From the NCBI GenBank assembly GCA_046590705.1, contig JBKJUK010000101.1, forward strand, positions 1-17,731: DNA of 17,731 bases. The letters are read 5' to 3'. Below, piece after piece: positions 7,794 to 14,587 of this stretch; the stretch's first letter is position 1, and every line of letters starts with the position of its first letter. A model generated the notes under the pieces. It made no database searches, was not told the DNA's origin, and worked only from the letters and a program-made list of their open reading frames with translations. The DNA comes from JBKJUK01 sp046590705. GTDB taxonomy: Bacteria > Acidobacteriota > Thermoanaerobaculia > Gp7-AA8. The position numbers and the translations under genes are program-made.

Positions 7794-8497
7794 ACCCTCC
7801 AGGAAATCTGCCGCATGATTCCCATGAGGAACGTGGCCTCTCTGTCGTCGAGCATGGCCCGGGCAGTGAGAGCTCGGATGTCGTCGTAAATGTGATCTGG
7901 ATTCTCCGGATGAAGAAATCCAACGTCCAACAGAAGCCTCTGTCCCAGCGTGTGCAACCGATGAATCGCATCACCGCTAGCCAAAGAACGTGAAGGCGCC
8001 TGCGGCCGCAGCTCGGCCATCCTCGTGATTTCGTAGGACATGACCGCCACAGACTGGGCAAGATTCATGGTTGGAAACTCAGGCGAGGTCGGAATGCTCG
8101 CCACGTACTGACAGGCCGACGTCTCCCGGTTAGTCAGACCGCTATCCTCCCTTCCGAACACCAGCGCAAGGGTCTGCTCATCGCTGAGCATCGATCGCTT
8201 CTGACCGACTTCGCCCGGGGTGAGAAACTCCTGCTCGGATCGCCCCCTCGAAGAACTCGTGGCCACGCTCAGTTGCACATCGACCAGCGCCTCGGGGATT
8301 GACTGAACGATCCTTGCTCCCTCCAGAACATCCCCGGCCCCGCTGGCCCACCAGGATGCGAAAGGCTGCGGAGCCTCAGGCATACCACCCACGATGACCA
8401 GGTCTCGGAGTCCGAAGTTTTTCATGGCCCGCGCCACCGCACCTACATTCCCGGCTTCCTGCGGTTCGACGAGTACTACACGGACACGCCCGCTCAA
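7745..8497 (-). CDS. TrmJ-like SPOUT RNA 2'-O-methyltransferase
   Basis: A 250-residue SPOUT-class methyltransferase, most like TrmJ, which 2'-O-methylates tRNA position 32 with S-adenosylmethionine. Motif 1 is VEPQEAGNVGAVARAMKNFGL at residues 10-30, with the usual Asn and Arg. Motif 2 is ALVFGREDSGL at 111-121. Motif 3, which forms the trefoil knot, spans about 135-156 and includes FPTMNLAQSVAVMSYE. A helical C-terminal extension (after about 165) fits TrmJ dimerisation and tRNA binding better than plain TrmL. The start is a TTG at 8497-8495 overlapping the TGA of the upstream decarboxylase; no better in-frame start exists so close to motif 1. The exact target nucleotide cannot be told from sequence. 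The 3' end overlaps the receiver gene. Confidence 0.86.
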   Translation of the reverse strand: MSGRVRVVLVEPQEAGNVGAVARAMKNFGLRDLVIVGGMPEAPQPFASWWASGAGDVLEGARIVQSIPEALVDVQLSVATSSSRGRSEQEFLTPGEVGQKRSMLSDEQTLALVFGREDSGLTNRETSACQYVASIPTSPEFPTMNLAQSVAVMSYEITRMAELRPQAPSRSLASGDAIHRLHTLGQRLLLDVGFLHPENPDHIYDDIRALTARAMLDDREATFLMGIMRQISWRVQARSAEDPDPTGARG

Positions 8498-9930
8498 ACC
8501 AGGACACCGGAACTGGCAGCATCCACCAGAGATTGTTCGCCGATCTCGCGGGCATCGTCGAGCATTCGATCGATATGCGCTTCAGTCGTGCGAGGGTTGA
8601 TTATGGTCGTTCTCAGCACCAGACGACCGCGCAATCTGGTCGTGGTGATCCAGGCGTCGCCAGCGCGCATCATCTGCTCCCTGATCCCACGATTCACGTC
8701 GTCGAGAATGTCCTCCGTCGTCTCACCAGCCGGGCCGCTATATCGGAAGCAGAAGATGTTGAACTGCGGATCGTGCATGGCCACGAAATCGTCAGCAGCT
8801 TCGACGCGATTCCTGAGATACACGGTCAGTTCCGTGACCCTGTCGAGCGCCTCGGAAAAGCCAGCCATTCCAGCCGTTTTCAGCGTCAGCCAGAGCTTTA
8901 CCGCGTCCGCTTTCTTCGAACACTGGATGGTCATCTCGCCAATGTTCTGGCTCGCCATTTCAGGACCGAAAAGGTAGGGGGCATCGGCCTCGAAAGCCTT
9001 GCGCAGCCAGTTGCCGTCCCTCACGAGCACGATGCCGAGTGAGAGAGACATCCACAGCATCTTGTGAGGATCCCAGGCCAGCGAATCTGCGAGATGCAGT
9101 CCGTCGACCAGATGGGCGAGACGATTCGAGAGCAGCACCGAAGCACCGTGCGCCGCGTCGACATGAAGCCATGTGTCGAATTCATCGCGAAGCGAAGCCA
9201 TCCTGTTCAGATCATCGAAGGACCCGGTGGCGGTTGAACCGGAGGTGGCAACGATGGCCAGAACATGCCGCCCGCTCTGTTGGAGCTCACGCAAGGTCTG
9301 TTCGAGCGCGGCGGGCGACATGGCGTGCGCGTCATCAGTATCGATTTTGATGACTCGACCTGCAGGAATTCCGGCAATGGAGGCGGCGCGGGCGACGGAG
9401 TAATGGGTGTCACGGGAGCAGAGCACCAACGGATCGTCGACGCCTGGAAATTTCGATTGAAAACGAGTCCGCGCAGCCAGCAGTCCGGTGAGATTCGCGG
9501 CCGATCCGCCTGACACTGCGGTGCCGGCAGCCGTGTCCGGATATCCGACTCGATTCGATAGCCACTGCACGACTTCCTTCTCGATCTGCGTGGCGATCGG
9601 GCTCATCTCCCACACCGCCGTGGACTGGTTCAGAACTGCGTTTGCCAGCTCCGCCATCACGGCCTCAGGAAATGGGGGACACACCTGATGTCCCATGTAC
9701 GAGGGATGATGAAGGTGTATGGCCTGGTCGGCCAGAAGCTGCACCAGTTCAGCGATGTTTTCTCCGCCTCGCGGTTCCGCGGGGAGTGCGACTGCGGCGC
9801 GGAGGTCAGCAGCCTCGCGATAGCGCACGACACGATCGTCCTCGACGTTCTGCACATGATCGAATAGCAGGTCGACCACTTCATGCATCACTTTCCGATG
9901 ATCTTCGTCGTACGAAGGGATGTTCGACAT
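8494..9930 (-). CDS. PLP-dependent group II amino acid decarboxylase family protein
   Basis: A 478-residue fold-type I pyridoxal-phosphate enzyme of the glutamate/aromatic/diaminobutyrate decarboxylase group. Landmarks, numbered from the ATG at 9930, are HPSYMGHQV (about 75-83), the phosphate-binding SGGSAAN (about 140-146), the ring-stacking His176 in DTHYSVARAA, Asp258 in HVDAAHGAS (contacts the pyridine nitrogen) and the PLP lysine Lys290 in AWDPHK. All key catalytic residues are present, so it should be active, but the substrate cannot be read from sequence. The open frame extends 13 codons further upstream to 9969; the ATG at 9930 is chosen because AAGGAAGG lies just before it. It overlaps the TrmJ-like gene by TTGA, indicating co-translation. 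The functional link between the two is not obvious. Confidence 0.88.
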   Translation of the reverse strand: MSNIPSYDEDHRKVMHEVVDLLFDHVQNVEDDRVVRYREAADLRAAVALPAEPRGGENIAELVQLLADQAIHLHHPSYMGHQVCPPFPEAVMAELANAVLNQSTAVWEMSPIATQIEKEVVQWLSNRVGYPDTAAGTAVSGGSAANLTGLLAARTRFQSKFPGVDDPLVLCSRDTHYSVARAASIAGIPAGRVIKIDTDDAHAMSPAALEQTLRELQQSGRHVLAIVATSGSTATGSFDDLNRMASLRDEFDTWLHVDAAHGASVLLSNRLAHLVDGLHLADSLAWDPHKMLWMSLSLGIVLVRDGNWLRKAFEADAPYLFGPEMASQNIGEMTIQCSKKADAVKLWLTLKTAGMAGFSEALDRVTELTVYLRNRVEAADDFVAMHDPQFNIFCFRYSGPAGETTEDILDDVNRGIREQMMRAGDAWITTTRLRGRLVLRTTIINPRTTEAHIDRMLDDAREIGEQSLVDAASSGVLV

Positions 9931-9932
9931 GA

Positions 9933-9940
9933 CCTTCCTT
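9933..9940 (-). promoter_or_regulatory. Ribosome binding site deciding the decarboxylase start
   Basis: The minus strand reads AAGGAAGG, ending 2 nt before the ATG at 9930 and with a GGAAAGG register slightly further upstream. It favours this ATG over the longer open frame starting at 9969. Confidence 0.6.
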
Positions 9941-10147
9941 TCCAGATTTCTTTCAATAGTGGATTCCACAATCTGATCTCGCCGTCCGGCCGCTTCAGCG
10001 AACTGTCAGGCAGCCATTCGCTGGCGAGTTCGCACGAGCCTCACATCTTCACCGGATTGACGCACGACGCTGAAGATTCGGTTGCCCTTGCTCCTGCCCC
10101 CCGAATCCGGCCCCCATACGCGCTAAGCTGACGACAAGGTCCCGGTC

Positions 10148-10230
10148 GTAGGGGCGAACTGCGTTCGCCCGCTCCCCCATCCATACTCGCAGAGTGCACC
10201 GGAGAGCGGGCGCGCGCAACGCGCCCCTAC
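10148..10230. repeat. Double-hairpin inverted repeat between guaB and decarboxylase
   Basis: Arms 10148-10174 and 10204-10230 are reverse complements at 22 of 27 positions. Each arm is also a hairpin of its own: GGGCGAAC-tgc-GTTCGCCC in the left arm (10152-10170) and GGGCGCG, 5-nt loop, CGCGCCC in the right arm (10208-10226). The result is two palindromic units head to head, the architecture of BIME/REP-type repeats. It lies in the 343-nt gap (9931-10273) downstream of guaB and could act as its terminator. The rest of that gap shows only a weak 7-bp stem (10075-10081 with 10101-10107) and no gene. The left-arm core recurs at 12311-12333. Confidence 0.8.
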
Positions 10231-10273
10231 ACAATTCCTTGCGTAAGTTGTCGCTCATACCCCCGGCCCGAAG

Positions 10274-11842
10274 TCAGTCGCGATCGATGCGGTAGTTCGG
10301 CGCTTCCTTCGTGATGATGACGTCATGGGCGTGGCTTTCCTTGAGTCCGGCCGAGGTGATGCGAACGAACTTTGCGCGTGTGCGGAGGTCGTCGATGCTG
10401 CGGGAGCCGGTGAGTCCCATTCCGGAACGCAGTCCGCCAGTCAGCTGTGGAATCATGGCGGAAAGTGAACCTTTGTATGGAACCTTTCCTTCGATTCCTT
10501 CCGGCACGAGCTTGGACGAGTCGGTCTCATCCTCCTGGAAATAACGATCCTTGGAACCCGCCTGCATGGCGCCAATCGAACCCATACCGCGGTACGATTT
10601 AAAGGTTCGACCTTGATAGAGAATGGTCTCGCCAGGCGCTTCGTCGGTCCCGGCAAAAAGCGATCCGATCATCACGCAGTGGGCGCCCGCCGCAATAGCC
10701 TTGGTGATATCGCCTGAAAACTTGATCCCGCCGTCACTGATGATGGGAATGTCGTATTTCTCCGCCGCGCGCACACATTCCATGATGGCGGTGATCTGCG
10801 GCACGCCCGCACCCGACACCACCCGCGTAGTACAGATCGATCCCGGTCCGATTCCAACCTTCAGCGCGTCAACTCCCAGTTCGATCAGATCGCGGGCAGC
10901 TTCGTAGGTGGCAACGTTGCCGGCGATCAGCGGAGTATCGGGAAAAAGTTTCTTGAACTGCCGGATGACTTCCATCACACCCGCGGAATGAGCATGTGCA
11001 GAGTCGACCACGATCACGTCGACCTTGGCGTCGATGAGTGCGCGGGCTCGATCAAGACCTTCTTTACCAACCCCGATCGCAGCTCCGCAACGAAGGCGTC
11101 CGAGAGGGTCTTTGGCAGCCGACGGGTAACGCCGCGCCTTCTGAATGTCCTTCACCGTAATCAAACCCTTCAGATCACCGTTGGCGTCGACGACCAGCAG
11201 CTTCTCGATTCGATGCTGATGCAGAACCTCGCGCGCTTCGTCGAGCGTCGTTCCAACAGGAACTGTGATGAGATCATCCTTGGTCATCCGCTCGGAAATC
11301 GGCAGATCGAAGCGCGTTTCGAATCGTAGATCGCGGTTCGTGAGAATACCGACGAGTTTGCCGTTCGCATCCGTCACCGGAACGCCGGAGATCTTGAATT
11401 TCTCCATGACCTGCAACGCTTCAGAAATCCTCTGCCAGGGGCGCATGGTCACAGGATCGACGATCATTCCGGCTTCGGAACGCTTCACTTTGTCGACCTC
11501 TTCGGCCTGCTGCTCAATGGACATGTTTTTGTGAATGATCCCAAGGCCACCCTGCTGAGCCATGGCAATCGCCAGGCGGGCTTCTGTGACCGTGTCCATT
11601 GCCGCTGAGAGGATGGGGATGTTCAGGCGTATGTCTTTCGTGAGCCGGCTGGTGGTGTCTACAAAGTTTGGATGAATGTCCGATTTCGAGGGAAGCAGCA
11701 GTACATCATCGAAGGTGAGCCCTAGTTCGATCGAGTCGGCAAACCTTTCCGATGGAAGGGGCGCATCACTGCTCACCACTTCTCGAAGTCGTACCGTTCC
11801 CGCCACTACCTGTTCATCCTGCAGAAGACTCTCGTCGCTCAT
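10274..11842 (-). CDS. guaB: Inosine-5'-monophosphate dehydrogenase GuaB
   Basis: A 522-residue IMP dehydrogenase, which oxidises IMP to XMP with NAD+, the committed step of GMP synthesis. LTFDDVLLLPSKSD begins the barrel at residue 42. Two CBS domains interrupt it at about 127-240 (ISGVPVTDANGKLVGILTNRDLR; KLLVVDANGDLKGLITVKDIQKA). The catalytic loop is GPGSICTTR with Cys337, and the mobile flap YRGMGSIGAM follows, then DRYFQ. About 38 residues precede the conserved core, longer than usual (most IMPDHs have 5-15). The ATG at 11842 is chosen because GAGG lies 7 nt upstream; the ATG at 11848 is too close to it. The frame stays open to 12058 but that part is antisense to the small gene at 11939. 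It is not next to guaA. Confidence 0.97.
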   Translation of the reverse strand: MSDESLLQDEQVVAGTVRLREVVSSDAPLPSERFADSIELGLTFDDVLLLPSKSDIHPNFVDTTSRLTKDIRLNIPILSAAMDTVTEARLAIAMAQQGGLGIIHKNMSIEQQAEEVDKVKRSEAGMIVDPVTMRPWQRISEALQVMEKFKISGVPVTDANGKLVGILTNRDLRFETRFDLPISERMTKDDLITVPVGTTLDEAREVLHQHRIEKLLVVDANGDLKGLITVKDIQKARRYPSAAKDPLGRLRCGAAIGVGKEGLDRARALIDAKVDVIVVDSAHAHSAGVMEVIRQFKKLFPDTPLIAGNVATYEAARDLIELGVDALKVGIGPGSICTTRVVSGAGVPQITAIMECVRAAEKYDIPIISDGGIKFSGDITKAIAAGAHCVMIGSLFAGTDEAPGETILYQGRTFKSYRGMGSIGAMQAGSKDRYFQEDETDSSKLVPEGIEGKVPYKGSLSAMIPQLTGGLRSGMGLTGSRSIDDLRTRAKFVRITSAGLKESHAHDVIITKEAPNYRIDRD

Positions 11843-11869
11843 AGACATGCCTCGGAATTCGAGTATAGA
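11842..11869. promoter_or_regulatory. Candidate overlapping divergent promoters for guaB and the small gene
   Basis: On the plus strand TAGACA (11842-11847, 5 of 6 to TTGACA), a 16-nt spacer and TATAGA (11864-11869, 4 of 6) form a plausible promoter for the gene at 11939. On the minus strand TATACT (11867-11862, 5 of 6 to TATAAT) is a good -10 for guaB, without a clear -35, and would give a leader of roughly 12-15 nt. The two -10 boxes share bases, so polymerase binding would be mutually exclusive. This is inferred from pattern only. Confidence 0.35.
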
Positions 11870-11938
11870 ACATGGCCGTATGCATCGATATTGCAGCGGC
11901 CCGTTCGCGACGATCATGATGAGGGGCGACCGAGAACC

Positions 11939-12199
11939 ATGAAGTTTCGAGTAGAACAGATCTTTCTCACGGATCAGGAAGGAAGAGTGGTGGAGGCCGG
12001 AAAAGAAATCGACTTCCACATCGTCGACGCCGATGACCCCCGTGGGGCCATCCTTCAATTTCTGGCTCAGGACGAAGCTGACCTCATGGGAGAGGTGCTG
12101 AAGTTTCCAGGAATGCAGGCTGTAGCGACTGCCAGGCGCGGTAATCTGGTCTACACGCTGCAGTTGATCCCGGCCACGGACCGGATACAGATTCGATGA
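11939..12199 (+). CDS. Small conserved-looking protein of unknown function
   Basis: An 86-residue protein starting MKFRVEQIFLTDQEG. I do not assign a function. It is soluble, acidic in its middle (FHIVDADDPRGAILQFLAQDEADLMGEVL) and ends in what looks like a beta hairpin (QAVATARRGNLVYTLQLIP), suggesting a compact alpha/beta fold. It has no signal peptide, membrane segment or Cys. The ATG at 11939 is preferred because the protein reads well from there; a GAGGGG lies about 12 nt upstream, and an upstream in-frame start at 11891 would add an unconvincing Arg/Asp-rich stretch. It is divergent from guaB with 96 nt between starts. Its TGA stop is the first triplet of a long inverted-repeat arm (12197-12248). 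I have a vague, unverified impression of similar proteins in Acidobacteriota. Confidence 0.72.
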   Translation: MKFRVEQIFLTDQEGRVVEAGKEIDFHIVDADDPRGAILQFLAQDEADLMGEVLKFPGMQAVATARRGNLVYTLQLIPATDRIQIR

Positions 12200-12524
12200 A
12201 GCTGATGAACGCAGAACTCAGAACGCAGAAGGTCGAAGTAAGAAAGTAAAGCAAAGGCAATACTTCCTGTTTTGCAGGTTCTGCGCACGAACTCGCATTG
12301 CGCTTTCGCAGGGGCGAATTGCATTCGCCCGCTCTCCCCGCTGCTTCCGAAAAGACCGAGGGTAATGGTGCTGCGGATGCTGACGAGGATGAGACGGAAA
12401 ATGGCTGTGCGCTTGGCGCGGCCTAGTACTTCGAACTCCTGCTGCGCCCCACAGGCAGGATTGCCTGTGCTCCACTTTCTTACTTCATCGTTCTGAGTTC
12501 TGCGTTCTGCGTTCATCAGCTTCA
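12197..12524. repeat. Composite inverted-repeat element filling the gap before the MFS gene
   Basis: Arms 12197-12248 and 12473-12524 are reverse complements at 46 of 52 positions, the first 21 without mismatch. The left arm contains GAACGCAGAA twice (12208-12217, 12221-12230). Inside are two further palindromes: GGGCGAAT-tgc-ATTCGCCC (12312-12330), which shares its core with the repeat at 10148, and CACAGGCA-ggat-TGCCTGTG (12450-12469). The arms start in the TGA stop codon of the upstream small gene and end 19 nt before the MFS start, so the 344-nt gap 12200-12543 is almost entirely repeat. No coding region is evident in it. It appears to be several repeat families assembled in one place. 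Confidence 0.85.
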
Positions 12525-12543
12525 CATGCAGTAATCTCCCGCC

Positions 12544-13881
12544 GTGCAATTCGCCGACAGTCGAGACTCGTCTATTTCACGAGCATCGGGACGATCCAAG
12601 TTCTCGTGGGGGCTTTACGACCTGGCCAACACGATCTTCTCGATGAACGTGATCTCGTTGTACTTCCCCCTCTGGGTCGCGACACGGTTCGAGCGTGGAG
12701 AGGTGTGGTACGCCATCGCGTACTCCATTTCGATGATTGCGGTGGCATTGCTCTCCCCGATGATCGGATCGTCCGGCGACCGAGGGGGGCACCTGCGTTA
12801 CGTGGTGATCATGACCGGGCTGTCGGTACTTGCGTGCGCAACGCTCGGGCTTGCCCCGTCGCTGCTGACGGCGCTGGTCATCTTCGGAGTCGCCAATCTC
12901 GGGTTCCAGCTGGCGATCGTTTCTTACAATTCACTGCTCCCGGCAGTCGCCGCGCCACATGAACGAGGATCCGTCTCCGGCCTTGGTGTCGCGCTCGGAT
13001 ATTTAGGATCGTTCATCGGAATGTTCGCCGCCATGCCGTTCATCGACGGCTCGAAGGCTGCGGCGCTACCCTCCGCTCTCGAGGCAGTGGTTCGCTTCCT
13101 GAGTGTACAGACGCTGGCATCGACGGCTGGCGCGGAGCCGATTCGGGCGAATGCTTTTCTTCCTACCGCCCTGCTTTTTCTTCTGTTTTCGATTCCGCTC
13201 TTCCTTTTCGTGAGAGACCGGAGGATCAACCCGGGGAAGGCGACCAAGACAGCTACGTTCCGGGAGATGCTTCGCGAGTTCGCACTCGCGCTCGGTGACC
13301 GGAATCTCAGAAATTACTACCTGGGCACTTTCCTCTACATGGACGCGGTACACACCGTTTACATCGTCATGGCCACCTACGCGAGGTTCGCACTTGGGGT
13401 GCGCGACGATCAGATCATCAAAGGCATGTCCATCGCGCTGGGAACTGCAATTTTCGCCTCCTGGCTCTATGGCCGGGCCTTCGCCCGCATACAGGCGCGC
13501 ACGATGGTCCTGCTGGTCATCGTCAACTGGATCGTGGCCCTGCTGCTCGCGATTTTCCTGAACGGTTTTGGCGGCTTCGTCGCTCTGGCGGTGGTCGCAG
13601 GAATGGGTTTGGGAGGGGTGGAAGTCGTCGGGCGCGTGGCACTGCTCTCCCTCATCCCGGAAGAAGAGGCGGGGAAGTACTTCGGTTTCTTCAGCCTCAC
13701 CGGAAAAGCATCTTCGATCGCCGGGCCCTGGATCTGGGCCGGCGCTCTGTTCTTCTTCGAGAGCTTCGGCGCGCTTCGCTACAGAATCGGCGTGGCTCTG
13801 CTGCTCGTTCTGGTCCTGGCCGCAGGAATGATCCTGAGAAACGTCACTTACAATCGTCCCCTGACACCGGGCACGACCTGA
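12544..13881 (+). CDS. MFS transporter, UMF1/Atg22-like
   Basis: A 445-residue polytopic membrane protein with roughly 12 hydrophobic segments. The first segment carries FSWGLYDLANTIFSMNV (residues 20-36), matching the W-x-LYDxANxxF signature of the UMF1 family, related to eukaryotic Atg22 vacuolar effluxers. The first loop has GDRGGHLRYVVIM (MFS motif A-like). SYNSLLPAVAAPHERGSVSGLGVALGYLGSFIG around 137-170 is also typical, as is EEEAGKYFGFFSLTGKASSIAGPW near the C-terminus. The substrate is unknown; bacterial UMF1 members are mostly uncharacterised. The start is a GTG at 12544 with no recognisable Shine-Dalgarno sequence, 19 nt after a repeat arm. It gives about 20 residues before the first helix, as expected. 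The TPR gene follows 109 nt downstream on the same strand. Confidence 0.88.
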   Translation: MQFADSRDSSISRASGRSKFSWGLYDLANTIFSMNVISLYFPLWVATRFERGEVWYAIAYSISMIAVALLSPMIGSSGDRGGHLRYVVIMTGLSVLACATLGLAPSLLTALVIFGVANLGFQLAIVSYNSLLPAVAAPHERGSVSGLGVALGYLGSFIGMFAAMPFIDGSKAAALPSALEAVVRFLSVQTLASTAGAEPIRANAFLPTALLFLLFSIPLFLFVRDRRINPGKATKTATFREMLREFALALGDRNLRNYYLGTFLYMDAVHTVYIVMATYARFALGVRDDQIIKGMSIALGTAIFASWLYGRAFARIQARTMVLLVIVNWIVALLLAIFLNGFGGFVALAVVAGMGLGGVEVVGRVALLSLIPEEEAGKYFGFFSLTGKASSIAGPWIWAGALFFFESFGALRYRIGVALLLVLVLAAGMILRNVTYNRPLTPGTT

Positions 13882-13977
13882 CGCCCAGTTCTCTCAGGGC
13901 TTCGTCGCGAGGTCGTGAACACTGGCCTGATGCGAGGCGCAGGCCCCGCAACAGTGGCCCCGAGACAAATGCGTGTT

Positions 13978-13983
13978 GAGGTG
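13978..13983 (+). promoter_or_regulatory. Ribosome binding site of the TPR gene
   Basis: GAGGTG with 7 nt to the ATG at 13991. This is a strong Shine-Dalgarno match that fixes the start of the TPR protein. Confidence 0.7.
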
Positions 13984-13990
13984 AAAGACC

Positions 13991-14587
13991 ATGAAGAAAG
14001 AGAACTGGATTTTCCTGATCTGCGGTTTCCTCCTGGGAGCGATTGCCGGAGCGCTCTTTCTTGCGCCATTGATCAAGGGTGGAAAGATCACTGCGCCAGC
14101 GGCACTCCCAGTCGTCACCACCACCGCACCGACCTTGATCGCGCCGCCTGGCACGACTTCCGTCGAAGTTGCGCCTGTGATGGATCAGATCAGAAAGGAT
14201 CTGGACGTCCTCAAGGCCGCGGTGGCCGGCAACCCACGCGACTTCGACGCCCTGGCGCAACTGGGAAACATGTACATGGACGCACGAAAGTTTCCACAGG
14301 CCATCGAATTCTACGAGAAAGCGCTCGCTGTTCGATACGAGTCCGATGTAGCAACCGACCTCGGAATTTCCTATCGCGAGACCGGGCAGATGCCGAGAGC
14401 CCTGGCAACCTTTCAAGCCGTGCAGAAGGCGCAGCCGGGGCATTGGCATTCACAGTTCAATCAGGCCATTGTTCTGGTCGACATGAATCGAAAAGAAGAA
14501 GCGCGAGCACTGGTCGCAAAGATGAAAGCGCAGAAACCAGCGGACCCAGACATCCTCCGCTTCGAACAGGCCCTGACAACGCAGTGA
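13991..14587 (+). CDS. Membrane-anchored tetratricopeptide repeat protein
   Basis: A 198-residue protein with an N-terminal transmembrane anchor (about 6-27, WIFLICGFLLGAIAGALFLAP). A Pro/Thr/Ala-rich linker (30-62) follows, then TPR repeats: one around 79-112 (AGNPRDFDALAQLGNMYMD, then FPQAIEFYEKALAVR), a second around 115-148 (DVATDLGISYRETGQMPRALATFQAVQKAQP), and a third partial one (HWHSQFNQAIVLVDMNRKEEARALVAKM). It is probably a periplasm-facing or membrane-associated scaffold. The layout resembles the TPR parts of cytochrome c biogenesis (CcmI/NrfG) proteins, but no heme-maturation genes are nearby, so I give no specific role. It may be co-transcribed with the MFS gene. Its stop codon is the first base pairs of a long inverted repeat that separates it from convergent dacB. 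Confidence 0.87.
   Translation: MKKENWIFLICGFLLGAIAGALFLAPLIKGGKITAPAALPVVTTTAPTLIAPPGTTSVEVAPVMDQIRKDLDVLKAAVAGNPRDFDALAQLGNMYMDARKFPQAIEFYEKALAVRYESDVATDLGISYRETGQMPRALATFQAVQKAQPGHWHSQFNQAIVLVDMNRKEEARALVAKMKAQKPADPDILRFEQALTTQ

Noticed and set aside
10049..10258. A 69-codon minus-strand open frame in the gap after guaB
   Set aside because: It runs straight through the double-hairpin repeat, and its composition is what GC-rich palindromes give in any frame. No ribosome site or recognisable domain.
11843..12058. Upstream continuation of the guaB open frame (72 more codons)
   Set aside because: It is antisense to the small gene at 11939-12199, has no homology to IMPDH, and the ribosome site points to the ATG at 11842.
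12208..12230. GAACGCAGAA direct repeats as the start of a CRISPR-like array
   Set aside because: Only two units with a 3-nt gap, inside an inverted-repeat arm; no regular spacers and no cas genes in the window.
12151..12549. A 132-codon minus-strand open frame across the composite repeat
   Set aside because: It is made almost entirely of repeat arms and overlaps the ends of two genes. Open by composition, not by coding.
13844..14449. A 201-codon minus-strand open frame opposite the TPR gene
   Set aside because: It is a shadow of the TPR and MFS coding sequence in another frame, with no recognisable domain.
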